64,000 nt of DNA from Loktanella sp. D2R18 (GCF_003318235.1 NZ_QOCG01000004.1:228363-292362); one strand, 5' to 3'; shown: positions 8,550 to 17,860, numbered from the stretch's first letter. Program-made: numbers and translations. The notes: generated by a model from the sequence alone, not told the origin.

Positions 8550-9305
8550 ATGATCAATGTCGCCGCGTTGTGGCGGCACCCGATCAAAAGCCATGGGCGC
8601 GAAGCCTTAACCGACGTCATGCTTGAAACAGACGGCACGATGCCTTGGGATCGGCATTGGGCGGTCACCCACGCGCAAAGCAAATTCGCACATGATAATC
8701 CTGCGTGGGTAATGTGCCGCAATTTCATGACAGCCACGCGCACCCCCAGCCTTGCCGGCATATCGGCCACGTTGGACGTCGGTCAGGCGCGGCTACGGCT
8801 GCAGCACGCTGATCTGGACGATTTCGATTTTTGTCCTGACGACGCAGATGATGTGGCCCGCTTTTTGGCATGGGTTTCACCCTTATGCCCTGCCGACAAA
8901 CCACAACCAACTGGGGTGGTCGCAGCGCCCAATCGCGGCATGACGGATACGGATTATCCGTCCGTTTCCATTATGTCGCTGGCCAGTCATGCCGCTGTTG
9001 CCGCACAGCTTGGGCATCCGCTCGGGGTGGAACGCTGGCGCGGGAATATTTGGATTGATGGCGCGGACGCTTGGGACGAACTGAATTGGATCGGGAAAAC
9101 CATCCAGATTGGCGACGCAACCCTGCAAGTCAAAGAACCGATTGTACGTTGCATGTTGCCTGCTGCAAACCCAACAACAGGCGCCCGTGACGTAGACATA
9201 TTAGGTGCGTTACGTAACGGCTGGGAACACCAGAATTTTGGCATCTATGCCACCGTCACCAACGGCGGTAAGGTGCAAGTCAACGATAAGGTCGAGGTAG
9301 TCTAA
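8550..9305 (+). CDS. MOSC domain protein
   Basis: This 251-residue protein begins INVAALWRHPIKSHGREAL, the usual N-terminal beta-strand region of MOSC proteins, and ends with the MOSC core containing EPIVRCMLPAANPTTGARD around the conserved cysteine (about residue 200). MOSC proteins are linked to the molybdenum cofactor and to sulfur transfer, and several reduce N-hydroxylated compounds; the substrate here is unknown. The start codon abuts the yidC stop and yihA starts 1 base after this stop, so the three are one transcription unit. The same yidC-MOSC-yihA-argB order occurs widely in Rhodobacteraceae. Confidence 0.88.
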   Translation: MINVAALWRHPIKSHGREALTDVMLETDGTMPWDRHWAVTHAQSKFAHDNPAWVMCRNFMTATRTPSLAGISATLDVGQARLRLQHADLDDFDFCPDDADDVARFLAWVSPLCPADKPQPTGVVAAPNRGMTDTDYPSVSIMSLASHAAVAAQLGHPLGVERWRGNIWIDGADAWDELNWIGKTIQIGDATLQVKEPIVRCMLPAANPTTGARDVDILGALRNGWEHQNFGIYATVTNGGKVQVNDKVEVV

Positions 9306-9306
9306 G

Positions 9307-9954
9307 ATGGAAATGCGCTTTCCCGAGGTTGAAGCCCCGGAGCCCGATGAACTGGAAGCCGGGCGGTTGCTTTTTGCGGGCGAAACCGACTTTGTCAAAG
9401 GTGTGGTTGCGATGGACGGGCTGCCACCAGCAGATCGAGTTGAAATCTGCTTTGCAGGCCGGTCAAATGTCGGAAAATCATCCCTGATCAATGCGCTCAC
9501 CGGGCGTAAAGGGTTGGCACGCGCCTCCAACACACCTGGCCGCACACAAGAAATCAACTATTTCACCGCAGGCGATATCTATGTGGTCGATTTGCCCGGC
9601 TACGGATTTGCCAATGCCCCTGTTGCCGTTGTTGAAAAATGGCAGCGCCTTTTGAAAAACTACCTGTCGGGACGCCAAACCCTGCGCCGCGTGTTTGTGC
9701 TAATTGATGCCCGCCACGGGGCCAAGGCTGTGGACGAAGAAATCATGTCGCTACTCGACCGCTCAGCGGTGACATTTCAAGTGGTCATGACCAAGGTCGA
9801 CAAATTGCGCGGCGATGCGCTCGAGGCATCATTGGATAAAACGCGCGCGGCAATGGCCAAACACCCTGCCGCCTTCCCCGAGCTGATCCTGACCTCGTCT
9901 GAAAAGGGTGAAGGCATCCCAACGTTACGCGCCATCATCGCTGGCATATCATGA
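9307..9954 (+). CDS. yihA: Ribosome biogenesis GTP-binding protein YihA/YsxC (EngB)
   Basis: A 215-residue TRAFAC-class GTPase. Visible motifs: G1 [12 protein letters not shown] (residues about 51-62), the G2 threonine region in [11 protein letters not shown]3 DLPGYG, and G4 TKVDKL. The short N-terminal extension before G1 is normal for the family. EngB helps assemble the large ribosomal subunit. The stop overlaps a potential argB ATG (ATGA at 9951-9954), indicating translational coupling. Confidence 0.95.
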   Translation: MEMRFPEVEAPEPDELEAGRLLFAGETDFVKGVVAMDGLPPADRVEICFAGRSNVGKSSLINALTGRKGLARASNTPGRTQEINYFTAGDIYVVDLPGYGFANAPVAVVEKWQRLLKNYLSGRQTLRRVFVLIDARHGAKAVDEEIMSLLDRSAVTFQVVMTKVDKLRGDALEASLDKTRAAMAKHPAAFPELILTSSEKGEGIPTLRAIIAGIS

Positions 9955-10832
9955 AATCAAGGACCCAAGACATGAACCGTGATTGGATCGCTACCGCCCG
10001 TACCTTGTCCGAAGCCCTTCCCTATTTGCAGCGCTATTCTGGTGCGATCGTTGTGGTCAAATTTGGTGGCAACGCGATGGGTGATGCCGAAGCAATGGCA
10101 CAATTCGCGCGCGACATCGTGCTGATGAAACAGGTCGGCATGAACCCTGTCGTTGTGCATGGCGGAGGCCCGATGATCAACGAAATGCTCGACAAGCTCG
10201 GCATTCAATCCGAATTTATTCGCGGCAAGCGCGTCACTGACCAAGCCACTGTCGAAGTGGTCGAAATGGTCCTGACCGGGCTGGTAAACAAACGTATTGT
10301 ACAAGCTATTATGGATGAAGGCGGGCGGGCGGTTGGCCTTTCGGGCAAAGACGACGACTTGATGGTCGCCGAAGCCGATGATCCAGAATTGGGCTTTGTC
10401 GGACGTCCAGTTGAGATGAACACGCAGGTTTTACGCGACCTGTTTGATGCAGGCATTATTCCGGTCGTCGCCCCCGTGGCCACAGGCCGGGGGGAAAACA
10501 AGACCTTTAACGTGAACGGTGACACGGCAGCAGGCGCGATTGCTGGCGCGCTTGAGGCAGATCGTCTGCTTCTTCTTACTGATGTCCCCGGCGTAAAAGA
10601 CGCAAGCGGCGAAGTTGTCACACAACTTTCACCCGACCAAACCCGCGCAATGATTGCCGACGGCACTATTGCTGGCGGGATGATCCCCAAAGTCGAAACC
10701 GCGCTGGTTGCGCTTGAAAAAGGCGTACGTGCGGTCGTGATCCTTGACGGGCGCTTGCCTAATGCGAGCTTACTAGAGCTATTCACCGAACATGGCGCCG
10801 GATCGATCATTCGTGAGCCAAGGTCATGTTAA
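9951..10832 (+). CDS. argB: Acetylglutamate kinase
   Basis: The 293-residue protein is an amino-acid-kinase-fold enzyme that phosphorylates N-acetylglutamate in arginine synthesis. Motifs: [11 protein letters not shown] near residue 37, [13 protein letters not shown] near 66, [15 protein letters not shown] near 184, and [11 protein letters not shown] near 242. The start at 9951 overlaps the yihA stop (ATGA) and gives a [17 protein letters not shown]-terminus; ATG at 9972 (MNRDW) is the alternative, with AAGGA about 10 bases before it. The stop codon lies inside the 20-base palindrome at 10821-10840. Confidence 0.95.
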   Translation: MKSRTQDMNRDWIATARTLSEALPYLQRYSGAIVVVKFGGNAMGDAEAMAQFARDIVLMKQVGMNPVVVHGGGPMINEMLDKLGIQSEFIRGKRVTDQATVEVVEMVLTGLVNKRIVQAIMDEGGRAVGLSGKDDDLMVAEADDPELGFVGRPVEMNTQVLRDLFDAGIIPVVAPVATGRGENKTFNVNGDTAAGAIAGALEADRLLLLTDVPGVKDASGEVVTQLSPDQTRAMIADGTIAGGMIPKVETALVALEKGVRAVVILDGRLPNASLLELFTEHGAGSIIREPRSC

Positions 10833-10867
10833 CATGACCTGACAGCTGATCATTCTTCTGCTATGCT
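10821..10867 (+). promoter_or_regulatory. Promoter with a perfect 20-base palindromic operator candidate
   Basis: AGGTCATGTTAACATGACCT (10821-10840) is a perfect palindrome with no spacer. A sigma-70-like promoter overlaps its right end: -35 CTGACA (10839-10844), 17 bases, -10 TATGCT (10862-10867), 26 bases before the next ATG. A dimeric repressor bound here would cover the -35 box. The palindrome also spans the argB stop codon. Confidence 0.55.
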
Positions 10868-10893
10868 TTCGGTATATTTAAAGGAGAATTTCT

Positions 10894-11400
10894 ATGAAGC
10901 TTATCACTGCACTTATTTTCGCAGCATCTACATCGCCTGCATTTGCGATTGACCCCTGCCTTGTCGGCGTCTGGCAAGCGGACAATGATGATTTGGCCCA
11001 TGTAATGGGGTCGCAAATGCCTGCGGGCGGGTCTATCGGATATGTAAGCGGCACCGTGACGCTTGAAATTACCGGGGACGGCACCATGACGCTGCTCTCC
11101 AACAATTTCAGGGTCAACAGCATGATGCCAGATATCCCGCCAACCACCGTCACAATCAACGGCTGGAGCGAAGGCGCAATGAACGCCGACGACGGGAGCA
11201 CCTATGTCGCGAATGCGCCCGACTATGATCTGATAGGCACTGCCGATGTGATGGGGGCAATCATTGAGATTTCAGCGGCAGAGCTGTCAGGCGGTGTCTG
11301 GGGGCAATCCACCGGCACCTACGGCTGTACCGGCGATTCTGTGTCTTTTGAAGCGGAACGGCTTGGGTCGATCCCACGCCTTTGGAGACGCGCCGGATAA
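10894..11400 (+). CDS. Secreted protein of unknown function
   Basis: The 168-residue protein has a Sec signal peptide (MKLITALIFAASTSPAFA, cleavage about residue 18) and a mature part with four cysteines (including PCLVGVW and YGCTGDS) that may form disulfides. The pattern of short beta-like stretches (VWQADNDD, TVTLEITGDGTMTL) suggests a small lipocalin-like or beta-barrel periplasmic protein, which is a guess. A perfect AAGGAG site is 7 bases before the ATG. A palindrome-covered promoter lies directly upstream, so expression is probably regulated independently of argB. Confidence 0.7.
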   Translation: MKLITALIFAASTSPAFAIDPCLVGVWQADNDDLAHVMGSQMPAGGSIGYVSGTVTLEITGDGTMTLLSNNFRVNSMMPDIPPTTVTINGWSEGAMNADDGSTYVANAPDYDLIGTADVMGAIIEISAAELSGGVWGQSTGTYGCTGDSVSFEAERLGSIPRLWRRAG

Positions 11401-11438
11401 TCCGTCTGGTGCGTCGGGGATACGCGATCTAGGCTGCT

Positions 11439-12050
11439 ATGATGATGGACATGCTCACTGCAACTTTGGCCCCCTATGCGCTGGCCCCATTGGGAACACT
11501 GACCGACGACGGACAATCAATTGTCCTTGTCGGACCGGATGAGCCCGCATTCTGGCCAGTGTTCACGCAAAGCCCTGAATACAAAGACGGCGCGCCCGAC
11601 CCGATGGACCGTTGGTCGCGCCGGGTGTTCACCCATATCGCCGCCACTTTAGATGCCGAACCATTGTTCCCGTTTGGCGGACCACCCTATGCGCCCTTCT
11701 ATAGTTGGGCGATCAACACCGGGCGTTTCTGGACCTCACCCATCAGTTTTTTGGTCCACGACAAAGCCGGGCTTTTCGCCAGCTTTCGCGGTGCGTTACG
11801 TGTCCCCGGCGCGTTTCCGCAAGCGAAATCTACCAAGCCCTGCGATACCTGCGCACAGCCCTGCGTCACCGCCTGCCCTGTTGATGCCTTCGCAAGTGGC
11901 TACGACGTCACCGCTTGCAAGACGCACGTATCATCCGACAAAGGGCGCGATTGCCGCACAGGCGGTTGCCTTGCGCGACGCGCCTGCCCTATTGGGCAAG
12001 CGAACCGCCTGCCCGCACAATCCGCATTCCATATGGAGTCGTTTCTTTGA
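11439..12050 (+). CDS. Ferredoxin-like protein with two 4Fe-4S clusters (QueG-like C-terminus)
   Basis: The 203-residue protein has no signal peptide. Residues about 125-190 hold cysteines spaced for two [4Fe-4S] clusters: CDTCAQPCVTACP, then a later C..C..C..ACP set in GRDCRTGGCLARRACPIGQ. The domain resembles the ferredoxin part of epoxyqueuosine reductases, without their cobalamin domain. The N-terminal about 120 residues (PFGGPPYAPFYSWAI) are characteristic of a Rhodobacteraceae ferredoxin family of unknown partner. The stop overlaps the TTG start of the phosphatase gene by 4 bases, so the two are translationally coupled. Confidence 0.75.
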   Translation: MMMDMLTATLAPYALAPLGTLTDDGQSIVLVGPDEPAFWPVFTQSPEYKDGAPDPMDRWSRRVFTHIAATLDAEPLFPFGGPPYAPFYSWAINTGRFWTSPISFLVHDKAGLFASFRGALRVPGAFPQAKSTKPCDTCAQPCVTACPVDAFASGYDVTACKTHVSSDKGRDCRTGGCLARRACPIGQANRLPAQSAFHMESFL

Positions 12051-12571
12051 CCTTACGCCTGATCCTGATCCGCCATGCGAAATCTAACTGGGATGATCCG
12101 TTTTCAGATGATCATGCCCGGGTCCTGAACCCGCGCGGACGCGCGTCGGCCACTTCGATCGGCGACTGGATGGCCGACAACGGGTATCAACCCGATGAAA
12201 TCCTCTGCTCCGACGCCAGTCGGACCCAAGAAACGGCCGAGCTGATTGTCGCCGCCCTACCGACACCCCCTAAGCTACGGCTGATGCATGCGCTCTACCA
12301 CGCGGCCCCTGACACGCTGTTGGACACGATCCACCGTGAGACCGTCAACACAGTCGCGCTGATCGGACATAATCCAGGGATCGGCATGTTGGCGAATATG
12401 TTGGTGGCCCATGCGCCGGACCACGCGCGGTTCATAGGCTACCCGACCTGCGCCACCACAGTGATCGACTTTGACGTGCCCAACTGGACCGCAATACAGC
12501 GCCACAGCGGCACCTGCACCGACTTCATCGTGCCACGCGATCTGATTGGGACGACGGGTGGTGGAGAATAA
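12047..12571 (+). CDS. SixA-type histidine phosphatase
   Basis: This 174-residue protein belongs to the histidine phosphatase superfamily. The RHG-type catalytic motif is LILIRHAKSNW at residues about 5-15, and the second catalytic histidine is in ALIGHNPGIG. Length and motif match SixA, which removes phosphate from histidine-phosphotransfer domains. The start is TTG at 12047, chosen because it overlaps the ferredoxin stop (TTGA), has GGAG 10 bases upstream, and places the first beta strand as in the family. An upstream ATG at 11915 would add 44 residues read out of frame through the ferredoxin gene. Confidence 0.85.
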   Translation: MTLRLILIRHAKSNWDDPFSDDHARVLNPRGRASATSIGDWMADNGYQPDEILCSDASRTQETAELIVAALPTPPKLRLMHALYHAAPDTLLDTIHRETVNTVALIGHNPGIGMLANMLVAHAPDHARFIGYPTCATTVIDFDVPNWTAIQRHSGTCTDFIVPRDLIGTTGGGE

Positions 12572-12588
12572 CCCCAAGGCAATCCGAC

Positions 12589-13002
12589 ATGCAACTTAGC
12601 TCTCAAATTACCGTCCAATTTGCGTTAGAATCAGAATCTGCGCGAAAACTGTTTCTCGAAACCGATAACTTCCATGATTCAGATTTGAACTATGTGCGAT
12701 CTACAGCCAGCAGTGACCTGAGCATCGGAATTAGAATATTACGCTGGTCATTCTTGCATAACAGTCACGAAGCCGGTCAGCTATCGACACTTCATTTCAA
12801 GCTATCAAATCCAGTATACCATCAACGATGGGGCAACGATGAACATATCTGCAAGTGCATCATCTATGACTTCTTGATGCAGGGAGATTCATTCAATCTC
12901 TTAACTGGTGATGGTGGCATGGCCGGGACATTTTCATCCGCCGAATCATATCTCAGGTTCGTTACGACGCCGGAAGTATTAGAGCACTTAAGGTTGGTCT
13001 AA
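12589..13002 (+). CDS. Hypothetical protein (137 aa)
   Basis: No family is recognised. The protein (MQLSSQITVQFALESESARK) is soluble, mixed alpha/beta in appearance, with one cysteine and a QGDSFNLLTGDGGMAG loop near residue 105. Base composition is visibly more A+T-rich than the flanking genes and it stands alone before the bzt operon terminator, so it may have been acquired by transfer. AAGGC 10 bases before the ATG is a modest ribosome site. Confidence 0.55.
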   Translation: MQLSSQITVQFALESESARKLFLETDNFHDSDLNYVRSTASSDLSIGIRILRWSFLHNSHEAGQLSTLHFKLSNPVYHQRWGNDEHICKCIIYDFLMQGDSFNLLTGDGGMAGTFSSAESYLRFVTTPEVLEHLRLV

Positions 13003-13050
13003 TACAATTAGAATGCGGTGACCTCGAGGCTTGTTAAGCCCACATAAAAA

Positions 13051-13072
13051 GCCCCGAGGTTTCCCTCGGGGC
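13051..13072 (-). terminator. Rho-independent terminator of the bzt operon
   Basis: A 9-base perfect stem (GCCCCGAGG/CCTCGGGGC) with a 4-base loop is followed on the minus strand by TTTTT. It begins 8 bases beyond the bztD stop. The plus strand has few T residues, so it mainly serves the bzt genes. Confidence 0.9.
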
Positions 13073-13079
13073 CTTGCTT

Positions 13080-13871
13080 TTAGTGGCCGATGATCTGGCT
13101 GAGGAACAGTTGCGTCCGCTCCGATTGCGGGTTGTTAAAGAACTCGGTCGGCTCGTTTTGTTCAACGATCTGACCTTGGTCCATAAAGATAACCCGGTTC
13201 GCGACCGCTTGGGCAAAGCCCATTTCGTGGGTCACGCAAAGCATGGTCATGCCTTCTTCGGCAAGTTCGATCATGGTGTCCAACACCTCTTTGATCATTT
13301 CGGGATCAAGCGCAGAGGTCGGTTCATCGAACAGCATGATGCGTGGCTTCATGCACAGCGAGCGGGCAATCGCGACGCGCTGCTGCTGACCACCCGACAA
13401 CATGCCGGGGTATTTATGTGCCTGATCAGGGATCTTCACCTTTTCAAGAAAATGCATCGCAATTTCTTCGGCTTCTTTCTTGGGCGTGTTACGGACCCAA
13501 ATCGGCGCCAGCGTGCAGTTTTCCAAAATCGTCAGATGCGGGAACAGGTTGAAGTGCTGAAAGCACATGCCAACCTCTGACCGGATCTTGTCGATGTTTT
13601 TCAGGTCAGATGACAGTTCTGTCCCATCCACGATGATGTCGCCAGCTTGGTGTTCTTCAAGCCGGTTGATGCAGCGGATCAGGGTCGATTTTCCGGACCC
13701 TGACGGGCCACAGATGACAATCCGTTCACCGCGTTGCACGGTCAGATCAATATCGCGCAGCACATGGAATGTGCCATACCATTTGTTCATGTTACGGATT
13801 TCAATCGCGACCTCATCCGAGACCTGCATGTGGCTACGATCAACGGTGCGTTCTTGTGTGAGTTCAACCAT
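13080..13871 (-). CDS. bztD: Glutamate/glutamine/aspartate/asparagine ABC transporter, ATP-binding subunit
   Basis: The 263-residue protein has Walker A GPSGSGKST, signature LSGGQQQRVAIARSL and Walker B LFDEPTSALDP. It is the cytoplasmic ATPase that powers uptake of acidic amino acids and their amides. The N-terminal MVELTQERTVDRSHMQVSDE matches the short extension seen in BztD; a later ATG (MQVSDEVAIEI) would give the minimal domain. It is last in bztABCD, 12 bases after bztC, and is followed by a strong terminator. Confidence 0.93.
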   Translation of the reverse strand: MVELTQERTVDRSHMQVSDEVAIEIRNMNKWYGTFHVLRDIDLTVQRGERIVICGPSGSGKSTLIRCINRLEEHQAGDIIVDGTELSSDLKNIDKIRSEVGMCFQHFNLFPHLTILENCTLAPIWVRNTPKKEAEEIAMHFLEKVKIPDQAHKYPGMLSGGQQQRVAIARSLCMKPRIMLFDEPTSALDPEMIKEVLDTMIELAEEGMTMLCVTHEMGFAQAVANRVIFMDQGQIVEQNEPTEFFNNPQSERTQLFLSQIIGH

Positions 13872-13883
13872 TGTCAGGTCTCC

Positions 13884-15191
13884 TTAGCGGTGTTCACGCT
13901 GGAGCTTTTTCTCCAGGTAAAGTGAGTAACGGCCCATGCTGAAGCAAGAGATGAAGAACATGATGCCAATAAAGAGGAAGAGTTCCCAGTAGATGCCGTT
14001 CCATTCGGTGGTCGCGCGGATCGCGCTGGCAATGCCAAGCGGATCGAACAAGCCAATGAAAACAACCAGCGTGGTATCTTTGAACAGCCCGATAAAGGTG
14101 TTCACGATACCCGGGATCGAGATTTTGAGCGCCTGCGGCAAGACGATCAGCTGCATGGACTGCCAATAGTTCAAACCAAGGCTATCTGCGCCCTCATATT
14201 GTCCCTTTGGCAAGGCGGCTAAGCCACCCCGGATCACTTCGGCGATATAGGCCGCAGCGAACAGGGTCACCATGATGATCACGCGCAGCGTCAAGTCAAA
14301 GCTGCTGCCCGGTGGCAAGAAGTAGTTCAGCAGCAATTGGGCTGTGAACAGCCACACGATCAATGGGATGCCACGAATGACTTCGATAAAGACAACCGCG
14401 CAGGTCTTGATGATGAACAGGTCAGACCGTCGCGCGAGCGCCAGCAAAATTCCCAATGGCAATGAGATCACGATCGCCGACAACCCAATCACGATGGACA
14501 GCATGAAGCCACCAAAGGATCGCGATGGAACAAATTCGATACCCAATGGGATGATGCTCGCCAGTCCCCCTGCAAGCGGTCCGCAGATATATAGCCAATA
14601 GATCAGCGGCAACAAAATCGCCCCAATCATTCCGGCAAGCGAACTGACATTTGCGTCGAGGAGCTTATGCGCAACGACACCCACGCCAAAACCAAGCGCA
14701 ATGGCAATTGGGAACCAAATGGATCCACCCCAAAGCAACCAAAAGCAAAGGAAGGGCGCGGCCATTGTCACAATATACAGCTTTCGCGGCAGCGAGGGGA
14801 ACATTACCGGCGCAATCCCCACCAAGAACACAACTAACGCCAAGACGGGCCGCCAGTATAGTTCGGACGGGTAGTACCCAAACACCAACTGGTGCCAACG
14901 CGCAGTAATCACACCGAAACACGCGGCCGAATGATGACCATCGCCAGTCGCGGCTATGATTTCGCGACATTCGCTCAGCGAATCTGCGTCCCAAATACCG
15001 TTCACCAACCACGGCCCAACGTGGCTGATGACCACATAAACCACATAGAGCGACAGGATGGTCAGGATTGCGTTCATCGGGGATGAGAACAGGTTCTCAC
15101 GCATCCAGCGCACAGGCCCCACTTCGGATGTGGGCGGGGCTTGTTGGTCCAACATTTGCGTGCGGACGTAAGTAACAGGAGTATCTGACAT
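13884..15191 (-). CDS. bztC: Glutamate/glutamine/aspartate/asparagine ABC transporter, permease
   Basis: The 435-residue inner-membrane protein has an N-terminal hydrophobic segment, an extended region of further membrane helices, and the polar-amino-acid permease domain in the last about 220 residues, with the EAA-type loop EGADSLGLNYWQSMQLIVLP and FIGLFKDTTLVVFIGLFD. The long N-terminal part distinguishes BztB/BztC (AapQ/AapM) permeases from HisM-type ones. It starts 1 base after the bztB stop, so translation is probably coupled. Confidence 0.92.
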   Translation of the reverse strand: MSDTPVTYVRTQMLDQQAPPTSEVGPVRWMRENLFSSPMNAILTILSLYVVYVVISHVGPWLVNGIWDADSLSECREIIAATGDGHHSAACFGVITARWHQLVFGYYPSELYWRPVLALVVFLVGIAPVMFPSLPRKLYIVTMAAPFLCFWLLWGGSIWFPIAIALGFGVGVVAHKLLDANVSSLAGMIGAILLPLIYWLYICGPLAGGLASIIPLGIEFVPSRSFGGFMLSIVIGLSAIVISLPLGILLALARRSDLFIIKTCAVVFIEVIRGIPLIVWLFTAQLLLNYFLPPGSSFDLTLRVIIMVTLFAAAYIAEVIRGGLAALPKGQYEGADSLGLNYWQSMQLIVLPQALKISIPGIVNTFIGLFKDTTLVVFIGLFDPLGIASAIRATTEWNGIYWELFLFIGIMFFISCFSMGRYSLYLEKKLQREHR

Positions 15192-15192
15192 C

Positions 15193-16470
15193 TTAGCGCT
15201 CCGCGAGTTGAGTTGAACGGTTGTAATAGTTCATGCCGCCCGAAATCAGCAACGATAGGGCAAGGTAGAAGGCGCCCATCAAAAGCATCCCTTCAAGCTC
15301 GCGGCCCGTTTGGTTGATGGTAATGCCGCCAAGCGTGGCACGCACATCCATGTAACCCACAGCTATCGCGAGAGAAGAGTTTTTGGTCAGGTTCAAGAAC
15401 TGCGAAATCAGCGGCGGGATGATAACCCGCATGGCTTGCGGCAAGATCACCAGCTTCATCGTGCGGCTTGGCTGGATACCAAGGGCTGCCGCAGCTTCGG
15501 ATTGCCCTTTGGACACAGCCAAAATACCAGCCCGAACGATTTCCGCGATAAACGCACCGGTATAAAGCGACAAAGCCACCCAAAGCGCGATCAAGGAATT
15601 GCGCAGATGCGTGCCTTCGGTGAAGTTAAACCCCTTCAGGTAGGGTGACACAATCGTTGCGCCCAGCGCGATTAAAACGACCCCAACTGGGATCACCAAA
15701 ATTGCCAGTTGTTGATACCAAATCGTCGGCCGGTCGCCGGTCGATTGCTGAACTTTGTCAGCGCGATTGCGAACATAGCGCATAGCAATCAGGCTTAGTG
15801 CCAGCGTACCTAATATCAGCAACCAATCTGCACCACCTGCTGCGACAGGTGTCGCGCCGTCGATTGGGGCAACCGCGTCTTCACCGCTGATGGAATTTGC
15901 AAACCCAAGACGCGGAATCCAAATGCCGCGGTTTGTAACTGCGACGTTATCGCTAAAATACATGCTTTGCGTCGCATCTTCACCGCGAAATTCGCGGGGT
16001 TGCGGCATGCTTTCAGACATCACCGCACCAATCAACAAAATCCAGATCAGCAGCGGTACGTTACGGAACCCTTCGACGTAGACCGCCATAAGCTTGCTCA
16101 CGACCCAGTTTTTAGACAGGCGTAGCACGCCCACAAAAACACCAATGATCAACGCGGATACACAGCCCATAAAGGCAACCAGAAGCGTATTCAAAATCCC
16201 AACCAACGCGGCACGACCGTGCGACATCTGGTTGTCATATTCAATGAGCCGTTGGTTAATGTCATATCCAGCGGCACTATTCAGGAACCCGAAATCGAAA
16301 TCCTTACCCAATGCGTTGAGATTATTGACGGTGTTATTACCCAGCCACCAAAATGCGCCGACAATGAGCACAAGGGCGATGACTTGGATGGTGATAGATC
16401 GATACCGAGTATCGTAAATAAGCTGGCTTAGCCGAAACCCCGGCTTAGGCGGGTCGGTCAACGTCGACAT
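15193..16470 (-). CDS. bztB: Glutamate/glutamine/aspartate/asparagine ABC transporter, permease
   Basis: The 425-residue permease partner of BztC. It shows the same design: an N-terminal anchor (IQVIALVLIVGAFWWLGNN, about residues 28-46), a first transmembrane block (LVGILNTLLVAFMGCVSALI), a periplasmic/loop region and a C-terminal domain with the EAA loop SEAAAALGIQPSRTMKLVIL and LNLTKNSSLAIAVGYMD. Together with BztC it forms the membrane channel. It is separated from bztA by 152 bases that contain a hairpin. Confidence 0.92.
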   Translation of the reverse strand: MSTLTDPPKPGFRLSQLIYDTRYRSITIQVIALVLIVGAFWWLGNNTVNNLNALGKDFDFGFLNSAAGYDINQRLIEYDNQMSHGRAALVGILNTLLVAFMGCVSALIIGVFVGVLRLSKNWVVSKLMAVYVEGFRNVPLLIWILLIGAVMSESMPQPREFRGEDATQSMYFSDNVAVTNRGIWIPRLGFANSISGEDAVAPIDGATPVAAGGADWLLILGTLALSLIAMRYVRNRADKVQQSTGDRPTIWYQQLAILVIPVGVVLIALGATIVSPYLKGFNFTEGTHLRNSLIALWVALSLYTGAFIAEIVRAGILAVSKGQSEAAAALGIQPSRTMKLVILPQAMRVIIPPLISQFLNLTKNSSLAIAVGYMDVRATLGGITINQTGRELEGMLLMGAFYLALSLLISGGMNYYNRSTQLAER

Positions 16471-16581
16471 GAATGTATCTCCCGGTGCGGCCTGGTGTAG
16501 GTCACGTGCGCGTCGGTTAATCCAACTGTCATCACGTGCAGGGTACGCATTTTTTATTTATCGTGGTCGCCATTGGGAAAA

Positions 16582-16605
16582 GGGCCCGGGAGTAAACCCG
16601 AGCCC
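16582..16605 (-). terminator. Intra-operon hairpin (attenuator) between bztA and bztB
   Basis: GGGCCCGGG/CCCGAGCCC arms (one mismatched position) around a 6-base loop, followed on the minus strand by TTTTCCC. Lying 18 bases past the bztA stop, it can act as a partial terminator or an mRNA 3'-end stabiliser, giving more binding protein than permease. The same arrangement occurs in the two NMT1-type ABC operons further right. Confidence 0.75.
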
Positions 16606-16622
16606 TTCGCCGTTTTCAGATC

Positions 16623-17642
16623 CTAGCGGAACGGTGGAGAGTAGATCAGACCATTGTCTGTCCACTGCGCATTCAGGCCACGGGCCAGCGCGATTGCAGT
16701 GTTCTCACCAATGTTGTCTTCGAACAGCTCACCGTAGTTGCCGCCCGCCATGATGGCATTCTTCGCCCAGTCTGCTTCCAGACCCAGCATCGCGCCCAGT
16801 TCACCTTCGGTGCCCAGCAGACGGTTAACTTCTGGGTTGTTACCCGGAGTCGCAGCCAGTTCTTCGATGTTTTCAGATGTCACGCCCAGCTCTTCAGCTG
16901 TGATCAGTGCGTTCAACGTCCAACGTGCGATATCAGCCCATTCGTTGTCGCCGTGGCGAACAAGCGGGCCAAGAGGCTCTTTGGAGATGATCTCTGGCAG
17001 CAGCACGTGATCGTTTGGATTTTCAAACGTTGCACGTGTCGCAGCAAGACCAGATGCGTCAGTTGTGTAAACATCACAAGCACCGGCAAGGTACTGCTGT
17101 TGGCCTTCAGCGTTTGTTTCAATCGGCACTGGTTCGTATGTGATGCCGTTGACGCGGAAGTAGTCAGCAAGGTTCAGCTCTGTTGTTGTACCAGTTTGGA
17201 TACAAACAGTCGCGCCGTCCAGCTCTGTCGCAGAAGTTACGCCCAGTGCTTTTGGCACGAGGAAACCTTGGCCGTCATAGTAGTTCACGCCAACAAATTC
17301 GAACTTCAGGTCGACGTCACGGCTCATGGTCCATGTTGTGTTACGTGCGAGAAGATCGATTTCGCCAGACGCAAGCGCTGTGAAGCGTGTTTGGCCAGTT
17401 GTTGGGACGAACTCAACGGCTGTTGGGTCGCCAAAGATCGCAGCTGCAACGGCACGGCATACGCCAACGTCAAAGCCTTCCCATTCGCCTTCGGCGTTTG
17501 GTGCGGCAAAGCCGACAAGACCAGTTGTAACGCCGCAGTTCAGCGAGCCACGTGCCTTGACGTCGTCAAGTGTCGCCGCAGAAGCCATACCAGCAGCCAA
17601 GCCGGCGGCAGTCAGCGCGCCAAAAAATACGGTTTTTTTCAT
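16623..17642 (-). CDS. bztA: Glutamate/glutamine/aspartate/asparagine ABC transporter, periplasmic binding protein
   Basis: The 339-residue protein has a signal peptide (about residues 1-22, ending ASA) and a SBP_bac_3 fold of the BztA/AapJ type: LNCGVTTGLVGFAAPNAEGE near residue 34 and VGVNYYDGQGFLVPK near 117. It captures glutamate, glutamine, aspartate or asparagine in the periplasm. It is the first gene of the operon and has a GGAAGAGGT ribosome site; its promoter should lie in 17643-17860, where no clear box was identified. Confidence 0.95.
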   Translation of the reverse strand: MKKTVFFGALTAAGLAAGMASAATLDDVKARGSLNCGVTTGLVGFAAPNAEGEWEGFDVGVCRAVAAAIFGDPTAVEFVPTTGQTRFTALASGEIDLLARNTTWTMSRDVDLKFEFVGVNYYDGQGFLVPKALGVTSATELDGATVCIQTGTTTELNLADYFRVNGITYEPVPIETNAEGQQQYLAGACDVYTTDASGLAATRATFENPNDHVLLPEIISKEPLGPLVRHGDNEWADIARWTLNALITAEELGVTSENIEELAATPGNNPEVNRLLGTEGELGAMLGLEADWAKNAIMAGGNYGELFEDNIGENTAIALARGLNAQWTDNGLIYSPPFR

Positions 17643-17860
17643 TTTTACCTCTTCCTGAGTTTCTGCCCCAACATTGGGGGCAGTCTTTTATCCCGTCCCG
17701 ATGGACAGTGTATGATGAATAAGCAAGCTCGCGCCCGCTCAATCCGGCTAGACTGTGCGGAATCAGCCTATGAGGTCAAGAGGACCAAATGGAAAACTCT
17801 GTGCATTTGCTGCGAAAACAGGCAGTTTTCTTAAAAATCGGAAATTCACAGGACGATTCC

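Noticed and set aside
8096..8770. 224-codon minus-strand frame over the yidC end and MOSC start
   Set aside because: Antisense to two well-supported genes, with no start signal.
16953..17834. 293-codon plus-strand frame across bztA and its upstream region
   Set aside because: Antisense to bztA, very cysteine-rich and unlike any protein; bztA is certain.
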